From positions 105,708-169,707 of the forward strand of contig NZ_SMRU01000009.1 of assembly GCF_004354015.1 (NCBI RefSeq): DNA of 64,000 bases, read 5' to 3'. Made by a program: the position numbers and the translations under genes. This document shows positions 8,680 through 16,261 of the stretch, piece after piece (the first letter of the stretch is position 1; every line of letters starts with the position of its first letter). This stretch comes from Arthrobacter terricola (GTDB lineage: Bacteria > Actinomycetota > Actinomycetes > Actinomycetales > Micrococcaceae). Under the pieces are notes generated by a model. That model searched no databases. It was not told where the DNA came from and worked only from the letters and a program-made list of their open reading frames with translations.

Positions 8680-9648
8680 ATGTTGAAAACGGTGGCGATC
8701 ATAGTTGTTCCCAACTTCTCGATCTTCGAATTCGGGACCGCCTTCGAGGTCTTCGGGATCAACCGGGAAGACCGCGGGACGGGTGTTCCGCGCTTCGAAT
8801 TCAGGGTGTGCACGCCCGTCCCGGGCGACGTTCCGATGAAGTCCGGCTTGTCCATGCACGTTGACCACGGACTTGCCGCGGCCGACGACGCCGATCTGGT
8901 CATCATGGCCCCGTTTGGCCGTGACCAGGACATTCCCGAGCCCGTGTTGGAAGCGTTGAGGGCCGCCCATGCGCGCGGTGCGTGGGTCATGTCGATCTGT
9001 TCCGGAGCCTTTGCCCTCGCCCGGGCGGGGTTGTTGGACGGCCGCCGCTGCACGACTCATTGGCATTACTCGCAGGAGCTGGCCAGTCGGTATCCGAAGG
9101 TCTGCGTGGATGAAAACGTCCTGTACGTCCAGGACGGAACAATCATCTCGAGCGCCGGGACTGCGGCCGGAATTGACGCTTGCCTGCATCTGGTCCGCAT
9201 CGAACTGGGTGCCAACGTTGCCGCGGCAATCGCACGTGACATGGTGGTCCCGCCACACCGGGATGGCGGGCAGGCCCAGTTCATCGAACGCCCCATGCCA
9301 ACGTGCGGGTCCGCGCCCATGGAGGCCTTGCTGCGTTGGATGGTGGAAAACCTTGAGCACGACCACAGCGTCAACGAGTTGGCGGCCCGCATGCACATGT
9401 CGGCGCGCACTTTCGCGCGCCGCTTCCGGGCAGAGACGGGAGCCACGCCCGCGGCTTGGCTCAACTCCCAGAGGGTGCTACGGGCACAGGAACTCCTGGA
9501 AACCACGGAATTGAACATTGACGAGGTGGCCCGACGCGCGGGCTTCGGGCACTCCGTGCTGTTGAGGCACCACTTTGCCAAGGCCTTGGACACAAGTCCG
9601 CAATCGTATCGGCGGGCATTCCGCGGGCAACTGGCCGAGGTCGGCTAG
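8680..9648 (+). CDS. GlxA family transcriptional regulator (DJ-1/PfpI domain plus AraC HTH)
   Basis: A 322-residue regulator. Residues 1-190 form a DJ-1/PfpI-like domain with the nucleophile-elbow sequence SICSGAF (C107). Residues about 220-315 form an AraC-type double helix-turn-helix (SVNELAARMHMSARTFARRF and a second helix ending TSPQSYRRAF). Such proteins are known transcriptional activators or repressors whose PfpI domain is thought to sense a small ligand. The ATG at 8680 is chosen because the protein then begins MLKTVAIIVVPNF, the normal family start; extending upstream to 8608 would read through the operator. Its likely target is the divergent small membrane protein and itself. Confidence 0.9.
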   Translation: MLKTVAIIVVPNFSIFEFGTAFEVFGINREDRGTGVPRFEFRVCTPVPGDVPMKSGLSMHVDHGLAAADDADLVIMAPFGRDQDIPEPVLEALRAAHARGAWVMSICSGAFALARAGLLDGRRCTTHWHYSQELASRYPKVCVDENVLYVQDGTIISSAGTAAGIDACLHLVRIELGANVAAAIARDMVVPPHRDGGQAQFIERPMPTCGSAPMEALLRWMVENLEHDHSVNELAARMHMSARTFARRFRAETGATPAAWLNSQRVLRAQELLETTELNIDEVARRAGFGHSVLLRHHFAKALDTSPQSYRRAFRGQLAEVG

Positions 9649-9708
9649 CTGTCCTCAGTCAGTCGGCTGGCGAAAGGCTGAATGCCCGAATCCGTCACCG
9701 GTCCAACG

Positions 9709-10089
9709 TCACCGGCCCAACGTCTCCGTGCCCTCGTTCTTGGCGTTTTCCACGAGGGTGTGCCACGGTCCGGTGATGGAGGCCTCCGGGAGGGTCGCCC
9801 GGCGTTGTCCCGCACGGATCGAATACATGAAACGGTCGGCTTGCCCCGCCGGCGCGCCCGCGGAGCCACTCACCGGCGCACTCGCTTGTCCTTCGGACTT
9901 TACCGCCTGCAGGCTTCCGGCTTGAGTGCCTTCGGCTGGACTTACCTTCCAGCGCGGGGGCACTGTATCCCACGGGCAGGCCTCCACGATCGGCATCCAG
10001 CGGCGCTTGTCTTCCGGACTCGTGGCGACCACAGTCCACACGCGGGTTACCCCCGCGACGCCGCCGCTGCGCTGCACTGTGATCTTCAT
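9709..10089 (-). CDS. Emfourin-like protealysin inhibitor
   Basis: A 126-residue protein beginning MKITVQRSGGVAGVTRVW. The N-terminal strand pattern, central acidic/proline region and downstream position relative to an M4 protease match emfourins, the small proteins that inhibit protealysin-type metalloproteases. No signal peptide is present, so it would act in the cytoplasm, like its target. It lies about 100 bases after the protease on the same strand, an arrangement known for protealysin operons. Just upstream is a six-codon frame (10103-10123) that repeats the same MKIT start and then stops, apparently a small duplication of the translation start. Family assignment rests on N-terminal pattern and context. 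Confidence 0.72.
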   Translation of the reverse strand: MKITVQRSGGVAGVTRVWTVVATSPEDKRRWMPIVEACPWDTVPPRWKVSPAEGTQAGSLQAVKSEGQASAPVSGSAGAPAGQADRFMYSIRAGQRRATLPEASITGPWHTLVENAKNEGTETLGR

Positions 10090-10190
10090 GTCGCGGCCAT
10101 CTTCACGTCAGGGTGATCTTCATGTCCGACCGGTTTTCCATGCTCGAGTGGTCTTCGTGGTCGGCAACTTCCGCCAGCCAATAGTGATGG

Positions 10191-11234
10191 CTAGGCCTTT
10201 ACCTTGACAGTCTCCCACGCCTTCAGGACGGCGTCATGCTCGGGTGATCCAGCGCCGAACAACTCGACGGCGGACGCGACTGTGGCTTTGGCGAAGCGGG
10301 TGAACGTGCAGGTCGCAGGCAGCGAACCGGAGCTCAAAGTGTTGTACCAGATCTGTCCGGCCGATTCCCACGCGTTGCCGCCGAGCTCCAGGGCAAGGAC
10401 AGCGAAGGCCCGGTTGGGAATGCCGGAATTGATGTGCACTCCGCCGTTGTCCGCCGTCGTCCGTACGTAGGTGTCCATGGAGTCCGGTTGCGGATCCTTT
10501 CCGAGGACGGCGTCGTCGTACGCGGTGCCCGGTGCCTTCATGGAGCGCAGCGCCGCACCTTGGACGGCGTCGGTGAAGAGGCCTTCTCCGATGAGCCAAC
10601 TGGCCTCCGCGGCCGGCTGCTTCCTGGCATATTGCTCCACCAATACCCCGAAGACATCGGACATGGATTCGTTCAACGCACCGGCCTGGTTCCGATAGGC
10701 GAGGGCTGCCGTGTACTGCGTGACTCCATGGGCCAGTTCGTGGCCGATGACGCTGAGCGATTTGGTGAATCGCTGGAAGATCTGCCCGTCGCCGTCACCG
10801 AACACCATTTGGCTACCGTTCCAGAAAGCGTTGTCATACAACTCGCCGTAGTGGACGGTGGCATCGAGTTTGAGCCCGGCGCCGTCAATGGAGTTCCTCC
10901 CGAAGGCCTCGGCATAGAGGCGGTGGGTATCGCCCAGCCCGTCAAACGCTTCGTCGGCGGCGGGATCTTCGGTGGCCGGACCGCTTTCTTTGCGGATGAG
11001 CTTGCCGGGCAGGTTCTCGGCGGAGCCGGCGTCGTAGATTGTCCGCTTAGGCAGCCCTGGTTTGGCCTGACGGGCGGTGGGAACCGGTATAGGCACCGGG
11101 AGCGCCCGGGCAGCCTGGAGGGACTTGATGTGGACGAGGCCTTCTTTTGCCGCACGGGCAATGGCCCGCAACCGGGGCTCATGCTGTGCCGCCAGCCTGC
11201 GCAGCATGTAGGGCGGAACTATGGAGCAGATCAT
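10191..11234 (-). CDS. Protealysin-like M4 family metallopeptidase
   Basis: A 347-residue thermolysin-fold zinc protease. HELAHGVTQ provides zinc ligands H165 and H169 and catalytic E166; NESMSDVFG provides E189; GGVHINSGIPNRAF contains the transition-state histidine. The protein has no signal peptide. Instead it starts with a short propeptide of about 60 residues containing CSIVPPYMLRRLA, the PPY-type motif characteristic of protealysin-like precursors rather than the long propeptide of thermolysin. Such enzymes are stored in the cytoplasm and released by unconventional routes. The emfourin-like inhibitor gene follows directly. It lies downstream of tRNA-Arg on the same strand but is separated from it by a terminator. 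Confidence 0.93.
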   Translation of the reverse strand: MICSIVPPYMLRRLAAQHEPRLRAIARAAKEGLVHIKSLQAARALPVPIPVPTARQAKPGLPKRTIYDAGSAENLPGKLIRKESGPATEDPAADEAFDGLGDTHRLYAEAFGRNSIDGAGLKLDATVHYGELYDNAFWNGSQMVFGDGDGQIFQRFTKSLSVIGHELAHGVTQYTAALAYRNQAGALNESMSDVFGVLVEQYARKQPAAEASWLIGEGLFTDAVQGAALRSMKAPGTAYDDAVLGKDPQPDSMDTYVRTTADNGGVHINSGIPNRAFAVLALELGGNAWESAGQIWYNTLSSGSLPATCTFTRFAKATVASAVELFGAGSPEHDAVLKAWETVKVKA

Positions 11235-11359
11235 GGAAGACCCTTCCTGCCGTGGACGTAACCGGGTACGAAACAGCCTAGGAGGGGCCCCTGACTTTTT
11301 AGCCGGACATCAAAGGTATGTCCGTGAGTGGGGGTGGAGGGGCGCCTGCGGGTGTCGAA

Positions 11360-11403
11360 AACAAAAAAAGAAACCCTGCCAGTCTAGGAACTGGCAGGGT
11401 TTC
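11360..11403 (-). terminator. Rho-independent terminator of tRNA-Arg
   Basis: A perfect 14-bp stem (11370-11383 with 11390-11403) with a 6-base loop is followed on the minus strand by seven consecutive T and a T-rich tail. It directly follows the tRNA CCA end, so it ends tRNA transcription before the M4 protease gene. Confidence 0.92.
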
Positions 11404-11405
11404 TC

Positions 11406-11481
11406 TGGTGCCCTCGATAGGATTCGAACCTACGGCCTTCTGCTCCGGAGGCAGACGCTCTATCCCCTGAGCTACGAGGGC
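11406..11481 (-). tRNA. tRNA-Arg(CCG)
   Basis: A 76-base cloverleaf with a perfect 7-bp acceptor stem GCCCTCG/CGAGGGC, D-arm GCTC...GAGC, anticodon stem TCTGC/GCAGA enclosing loop CTCCGGA (anticodon CCG, reading CGG arginine codons), T-arm with GGTTCGAATCC, and an encoded CCA end. CGG is a common arginine codon in this high-GC genome. Confidence 0.97.
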
Positions 11482-11568
11482 ATCCGGGGCTCCCATCCGT
11501 TGCCGGTGGGACGTCCATGAGCTTAGCAGCCACCGCGCCGCAATGGAAAACGGCGCTGCGGCGCGCCC

Positions 11569-13089
11569 TCAGTAGCCCGCGAAAGAGTCCACATGGATCC
11601 GCCGGGCGCCCGCGCGTCGTGCGGCTGCCCGGAGCGAGTCCACGTGCGCGGGCGACCCCGAAACGTACACGATCCGCTGTGCCACGTCGGGAACGAATCC
11701 CAACAGTGAGTGGGCATCGATCCGTGCCTGGCCGGCGTCGTGCATGAACTCCGGCGGGGCCGATCCGTCCGCAAGCCTGGCGATCACGCGTGCCCCAGAG
11801 GCCTCCAGGACGTCGCTCCCGGCGAGTTCGGCGGCACTCCGGGCGAGATACAGCACCACGATGTCGCGGCGAACGGAACTGAGCGACGCGAGTTGCGACA
11901 GGAAAGGAGTGATCCCGATTCCGGCGGCAATGAGCAGGACCGGTGCTCCGGCGTCGGGCGGGAGCACGAAGTCACCTCCCACCGCGGTCCCGCGGACGCG
12001 CTCGCCGGGCGTGAGCGCCAACAGCGCGCGCTTGGCGGCCGAGACCGGTTCGGCCGTTCCGACGCCGAACGTCACCTCGGGCGAGTCCGTCGCGTTCGTG
12101 ATGCTGAAGACGCGCCGCCAGCCCTTTCCGTCTGACCGGGAGTGCGGAAGGTCCAGTTCCATGAACTGCCCGGGCAGGAAGCGGACCGGTCGCTTCGGCA
12201 CGAACCGGAATTCCGTCGTGGAAGGCGTCAGCGGACGCGAGCCCTTGAAAGTCAGCATGACCCCGCGCCGCTGCCCGGCGAGGAACGCGAGGATATTGCC
12301 CACGAGCAGGGCGAGCTCCGGCGAGTTCGCCACCCCGCCCAGGTTGTATGGCACCGCGAACAGGACGCCCACGACGACGGCCATCGCCAACTGCTGCCAT
12401 CGCCGCGGCGGCAGCGTCAACGGCTCGGTCAGCATGAAACCGACGAAGAACAGGAGCGGCTGCTGCGCGAGGGGTTGCCAGATGGCCGACCCCACGTCCA
12501 CCCCTGTACGAAGCAGCGCGCTTGCCACGATCGCCACCGTCACCACGAGGAATACCCCTGCCATCGGCAGCTTCTTCGTGCGGTACAGCACCAGGGCAAC
12601 CCCGGGCACCAGGAGCCAGAGCATGGCGGGCGTCGCGGCCCACCACGTGGCGATGTTCAATCCCGTCAGGCTGACAATGAAGGCTCCGGCCGCTGCGGGA
12701 TTGAAAATATGGCGGCCCCGGTACGCAAGGACGTACTTCGACGCCGACGCCACTACGCAGGCCAAGGCGACTCCGGCGAGATCCGGTACCTGCGCAGAAG
12801 GCGCCAGGGTGCTTGGCCAGAAAAGGAAATAGAGGAGCAGGCCCGTGATGAGCGATGACTCCGAATGCGGCTTGACCCGGAACAACAAAGCAACCAGGCG
12901 ATTGGAGGCGTACGTCAGGCCCAGGCACAGCGCAAGGTGGACGAGCATGTCCGTGACGCCGAACGTGAGCCAGCCCAACACATCCAGCAGCAGGCTATAC
13001 GCCGCCAGGATCGCAAGGATCCACAGGATGAGCCGGTACATGGTCATTCGGCCAAGCCAGGCGTCCACCCGCGCTTTAGTGGCATTCAT
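11569..13089 (-). CDS. RnfD/NqrB-like membrane protein fused to a flavodoxin-reductase-type oxidoreductase
   Basis: A 506-residue fusion. Residues about 15-290 contain nine or so hydrophobic segments and resemble the NqrB/RnfD family (YRGRHIFNPAAAGAFIVS); the covalent-flavin SGAT motif is not seen. Residues about 300-506 form a ferredoxin-NADP reductase-like module with the FAD motif RRVFSIT and the NAD(P)-binding GIGITPF. It should carry electrons from cytoplasmic NAD(P)H across the membrane to the flavinylated lipoprotein encoded two genes upstream. It overlaps apbE by four bases (13086-13089), so the genes are translationally coupled. The family and domain order are visible; the electron path is inferred from flavinylation-associated transfer systems. 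Confidence 0.85.
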   Translation of the reverse strand: MNATKARVDAWLGRMTMYRLILWILAILAAYSLLLDVLGWLTFGVTDMLVHLALCLGLTYASNRLVALLFRVKPHSESSLITGLLLYFLFWPSTLAPSAQVPDLAGVALACVVASASKYVLAYRGRHIFNPAAAGAFIVSLTGLNIATWWAATPAMLWLLVPGVALVLYRTKKLPMAGVFLVVTVAIVASALLRTGVDVGSAIWQPLAQQPLLFFVGFMLTEPLTLPPRRWQQLAMAVVVGVLFAVPYNLGGVANSPELALLVGNILAFLAGQRRGVMLTFKGSRPLTPSTTEFRFVPKRPVRFLPGQFMELDLPHSRSDGKGWRRVFSITNATDSPEVTFGVGTAEPVSAAKRALLALTPGERVRGTAVGGDFVLPPDAGAPVLLIAAGIGITPFLSQLASLSSVRRDIVVLYLARSAAELAGSDVLEASGARVIARLADGSAPPEFMHDAGQARIDAHSLLGFVPDVAQRIVYVSGSPAHVDSLRAAARRAGARRIHVDSFAGY

Positions 13090-13958
13090 GAGAAAAGCGT
13101 CCCTTCGAATCCGGCCGAGAAAGCAGCATGTCCATCCGAGTAAACCTTGAGCCAGGAGAAATCGAACTCATCCTCGAGGACGTCCGGCTCCACCATGAAG
13201 AGCGCCGTGGCAAGCGCGTCGGCCTCAATCGCCGTGGCAGCCATGGTCCACGTCGCAACAACAGTTTCCACGGGACGGCCCGTGGATCCGTCAAGGACGT
13301 GGTGCAAACCGTCGCCCCAGGCCCTGCGGTTGGCCGCCGAGGCGCACAAGGCTCGGTCCCGGAGCTCGACGACGCCAATCGCCCGGGAGGGGTCGTACGG
13401 GTGTTCGAGGGCGACCCTGAGCGGTTGCACACCGCGGTGGAGCATGTCGCCGCTCGCATCGACCACAAACCCGGGAATCCCGGCAGAGAGCAAGGCCTCA
13501 GCCACAAGGTCAACCAATTGGCCTTTCCCGGCCGCGCCGATATCCAGCACTACCGGTTCGGAGGCGGAGATTTCCCGGCCATCCCAGCGCAAGGCGTCCT
13601 CCCAGCGCGGCGCGGGCAGCGGTCCGCCAAGCGGACGCAAGGCGTAGTCCGCGCCATAACCCAATTGTTCAAGGCTTTTGCCGATCAGGGGAGTCATGGC
13701 ACCTCCGCTCAGGCGATACAGGGTCCTGAACAGCCTTTCGAGGTCGGCAGCCCCTACCGGCAGGGTAATGCTCCCGGCGTCCTGTCCCAGCCGTGCGATC
13801 ACGGCGTCGTTCCGGAACCGCGAGTAGCTCCGGTCGTAATCCTCCACGACGTCGAGGAGGAGTTGGCGAACCGCGCTGGTGAGCGGTTCCGGCGTCGAAA
13901 TCTCCCAGCGGGTCCCGATACCGTCGAAGCTGAAGTCACTCCAGCCCGCGTACGGCAC
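13086..13958 (-). CDS. apbE: ApbE-type FAD:protein FMN transferase
   Basis: A 290-residue flavin transferase that covalently attaches FMN from FAD to Ser/Thr of target proteins. Recognisable motifs are DIGAAGKGQLVD (family pattern DLGGIAKGYAVD), DASGDM, the HHVLDGSTGRPV loop and the metal-binding ATAIEADALATALFM near the C-terminus. The likely substrate is the FMN-binding lipoprotein encoded immediately upstream. The GTG start at 13958 is five bases after that gene's stop and no other in-frame start is available upstream. No signal peptide or lipobox is present, which is odd because the substrate lipoprotein is expected outside the membrane. Confidence 0.92.
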   Translation of the reverse strand: MPYAGWSDFSFDGIGTRWEISTPEPLTSAVRQLLLDVVEDYDRSYSRFRNDAVIARLGQDAGSITLPVGAADLERLFRTLYRLSGGAMTPLIGKSLEQLGYGADYALRPLGGPLPAPRWEDALRWDGREISASEPVVLDIGAAGKGQLVDLVAEALLSAGIPGFVVDASGDMLHRGVQPLRVALEHPYDPSRAIGVVELRDRALCASAANRRAWGDGLHHVLDGSTGRPVETVVATWTMAATAIEADALATALFMVEPDVLEDEFDFSWLKVYSDGHAAFSAGFEGTLFS

Positions 13959-13963
13959 GGCGG

Positions 13964-14392
13964 CTATTTGGCCTCGGACTTGATTTTTTCCACTGCTTTG
14001 TTGAAGCCGCCGCTGGTCAGCGAGGAGCCGGCAACCTTCGTGACGTTGATCTCGTCCAGCTTCTTGCCCACGACCTGGGCGGCGATCCCGTCCTTGAATT
14101 CACCTTGGTACTTCTGGGTGTTCGGGTTGTCGGCGTGGACGGTAATGTCCACAGCAGAAATCGCGTTGCCGGACAAGGTCAGCTGCACTCCGACTGTTTC
14201 GCCGCCGTTGGGCGAGAAGTAATCACCGTCGGCGCTGTACGTGCCGTCCTTGTAAGGGCCGGTGATGGTGGAACCCGATTTGGCGAGGTCGGTAGATCCG
14301 GCCTGGGCAGTCGGCGCGCACCCCGCGACCGAGCCGGCGAGGGAAAGTCCGGCGGCGCCGACGAGGAGGCTCTTGCGAAGTGGCGTGGTCAT
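13964..14392 (-). CDS. FMN-binding domain lipoprotein (ApbE substrate)
   Basis: A 142-residue precursor. MTTPLRKSLLVGAAG... is a lipoprotein signal peptide ending in lipobox SVAGC with C25 as the lipidated residue. The rest is one FMN-binding (FMN_bind) domain: GPYKDGTYSADG, a hydrophobic core, and the C-terminal flavinylation site. That site is AGSSLTSGGF (121-130), where families usually have SGAT; by alignment S124 would receive FMN. The ATG at 14392 is preferred over the longer frame because it places the signal peptide at the N-terminus. It is the first gene of the operon with apbE and the RnfD-like reductase and is divergent from argS. Confidence 0.88.
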   Translation of the reverse strand: MTTPLRKSLLVGAAGLSLAGSVAGCAPTAQAGSTDLAKSGSTITGPYKDGTYSADGDYFSPNGGETVGVQLTLSGNAISAVDITVHADNPNTQKYQGEFKDGIAAQVVGKKLDEINVTKVAGSSLTSGGFNKAVEKIKSEAK

Positions 14393-14611
14393 ATTTCTGC
14401 TCGTTTCAACTGGACAAGAAGTGGGATTGGGCACATGGTCCGGGCTGGACACAGATCACCCCTTAAAACGTCGGACTCAGCGTATCGGTTCAGGCTGTGA
14501 GCTCCACCCGCCCAAACTGTGAGCCAGCTGTGTGCAGGCTGTGCCTGCGTGTGCATCATCACGTGCGTCCCGAATTCCTCCACTTGCAAGCCCCACCGGT
14601 ACGCTAGACGG
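14393..14611. promoter_or_regulatory. Divergent intergenic region between the flavin operon and argS
   Basis: About 220 bases separate the FMN-binding lipoprotein start (minus) from the argS GTG at 14612. It must hold both promoters. The octamer CTGTGAGC occurs twice about 25 bases apart, but no convincing -35/-10 pair was found by eye. Confidence 0.4.
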
Positions 14612-16261
14612 GTGACTCCCGAAGAACTCTCATCCGCCATATCCGCCTGCCTGAAGGACGCTGTCGCCGCCGGCGAACTCGCCCTTTCCGAATCGGCCCT
14701 TCCCGAGGACGTGCGCGTGGAGCGACCCAAGAACAGGGAGCACGGCGACTGGGCCACCAACATTGCGTTGCAATTGGCGAAGCAAGCCGGCACAAACCCG
14801 CGCGAATTCGCCTCGATCCTTGCCAAAAGGCTCGAAGCGATCGACGGCGTCGAGTCCGTGGACATCGCCGGTCCGGGATTCCTCAACATCACCGTCGAAG
14901 CCGCTGCCGCGGGCGCCCTTGCAAAGGCAATTGTCGAAGCCGGACGCTCCTACGGTACCAACCAGGCGCTCGCAGGCCATGTAGTCAACATGGAGTTCGT
15001 CTCGGCCAACCCCACCGGTCCGCTCCACATCGGCCACACGCGCTGGGCTGCCCTGGGTGATTCCATTGCGCGCGTGCTGCGCGCGTCCGGGGCAGATGTC
15101 ACCGCGGAGTACTACATCAACGACGCAGGCTCGCAGATGAACGTGTTCGCTAACTCCGTCCTGTCCCGCCTCCATGGCCGGGATGTTCCGGAAGGCGGCT
15201 ACCCCGGCGAGTACATCAGGGAACTCGGAGACGAGGTCCTGAAGGCGCACCCGGCGATCCGGGAGCTGACGGATGAAGCGGCATTGCCCGTGATCCGCGC
15301 CGCGGCCTACGAAGCCCAGATGAAGGACATCAAGGCCACTCTGGCAAAGTTCGGCGTGTCCTTCGACGTCTTCTTCTCCGAGCAGGAACTACACGACGCC
15401 GGGGCGATCGAATCCGCCGTCGCGCGCCTCCGCGAACAGGGCCACGTGTTCGACGACGAGGGCGCGGTGTGGCTGCGCACCACGGACTTCGGGGACGACA
15501 AGGATCGCGTGATGATCCGGGCCAACGGCGAGCCCACGTACTTCGCCGCCGACGCCGCGTACTACCTTTCCAAGAAGGACCGCGGCTTCACCGAGAAGAT
15601 CTACCTGCTGGGCGCGGACCACCACGGCTACATCAACCGGCTCAAGGCGATTGCCGCGTGCGCGGGCGACGACCCCGAGGTCAACATCGAAGTCCTGATC
15701 GGCCAGTTGGTTTCGGTCAACGGTGCCAAGTTGTCCAAGCGTGCGGGCAACATCATTGAGCTCAAGGACCTCATCGATTGGCTCGGGACGGACGCCGTTC
15801 GCTATTCGCTGGCCCGCTTCCCGGCAGATTCTCCGTTGACGCTGGATCCGGAACTGTTGAAGAAGAACAGCAACGAGAACCCGGTCTTCTACGTGCAGTA
15901 CGCGCATGCGCGGTCCCGTGGGACGGCCCGCAACGCGATCGACGCCGGCGTGGACCTCAGTGCATTCGACGCGTCCCTCCTGGACCACGCCACGGAAAAC
16001 GAGCTGCTGTCCTACCTTGGCAGCTACCCGTCCATCGTGGCGAAGGCCGCGGAGCTCCGCGAACCGCACCGCGTGGCCCGCCACCTCGAGGTCATTGCCG
16101 GTGCCTACCACCGCTGGTACGACGCTTGCCGGGTCTCGCCTTTGGGCGACGAGCCGGTACAGGACGTCAACCGCACCCGCCTCTGGCTCAACGAAGCCAC
16201 CAGCCAGGTTCTCGCCAACGGGCTCGATCTCCTCGGCGTTTCCGCTCCGGAACGGATGTGA
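14612..16261 (+). CDS. argS: Arginyl-tRNA synthetase
   Basis: A 549-residue class I synthetase that charges tRNA-Arg. The Arg-tRNA-synthetase N-terminal domain is followed by the HIGH motif in GPLHIGHTRW (139-142), the KMSKS-equivalent KLSKRAGN near residue 373, and a C-terminal DALR anticodon-binding domain. The GTG at 14612 gives the usual family length and begins MTPEELSSAI; the longer frame from 14519 would add an unlikely cysteine-rich tail. It heads the argS-lysA-hom-thrC-thrB cluster, an order shared with mycobacteria and corynebacteria. Its stop overlaps the lysA start. Confidence 0.97.
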   Translation: MTPEELSSAISACLKDAVAAGELALSESALPEDVRVERPKNREHGDWATNIALQLAKQAGTNPREFASILAKRLEAIDGVESVDIAGPGFLNITVEAAAAGALAKAIVEAGRSYGTNQALAGHVVNMEFVSANPTGPLHIGHTRWAALGDSIARVLRASGADVTAEYYINDAGSQMNVFANSVLSRLHGRDVPEGGYPGEYIRELGDEVLKAHPAIRELTDEAALPVIRAAAYEAQMKDIKATLAKFGVSFDVFFSEQELHDAGAIESAVARLREQGHVFDDEGAVWLRTTDFGDDKDRVMIRANGEPTYFAADAAYYLSKKDRGFTEKIYLLGADHHGYINRLKAIAACAGDDPEVNIEVLIGQLVSVNGAKLSKRAGNIIELKDLIDWLGTDAVRYSLARFPADSPLTLDPELLKKNSNENPVFYVQYAHARSRGTARNAIDAGVDLSAFDASLLDHATENELLSYLGSYPSIVAKAAELREPHRVARHLEVIAGAYHRWYDACRVSPLGDEPVQDVNRTRLWLNEATSQVLANGLDLLGVSAPERM

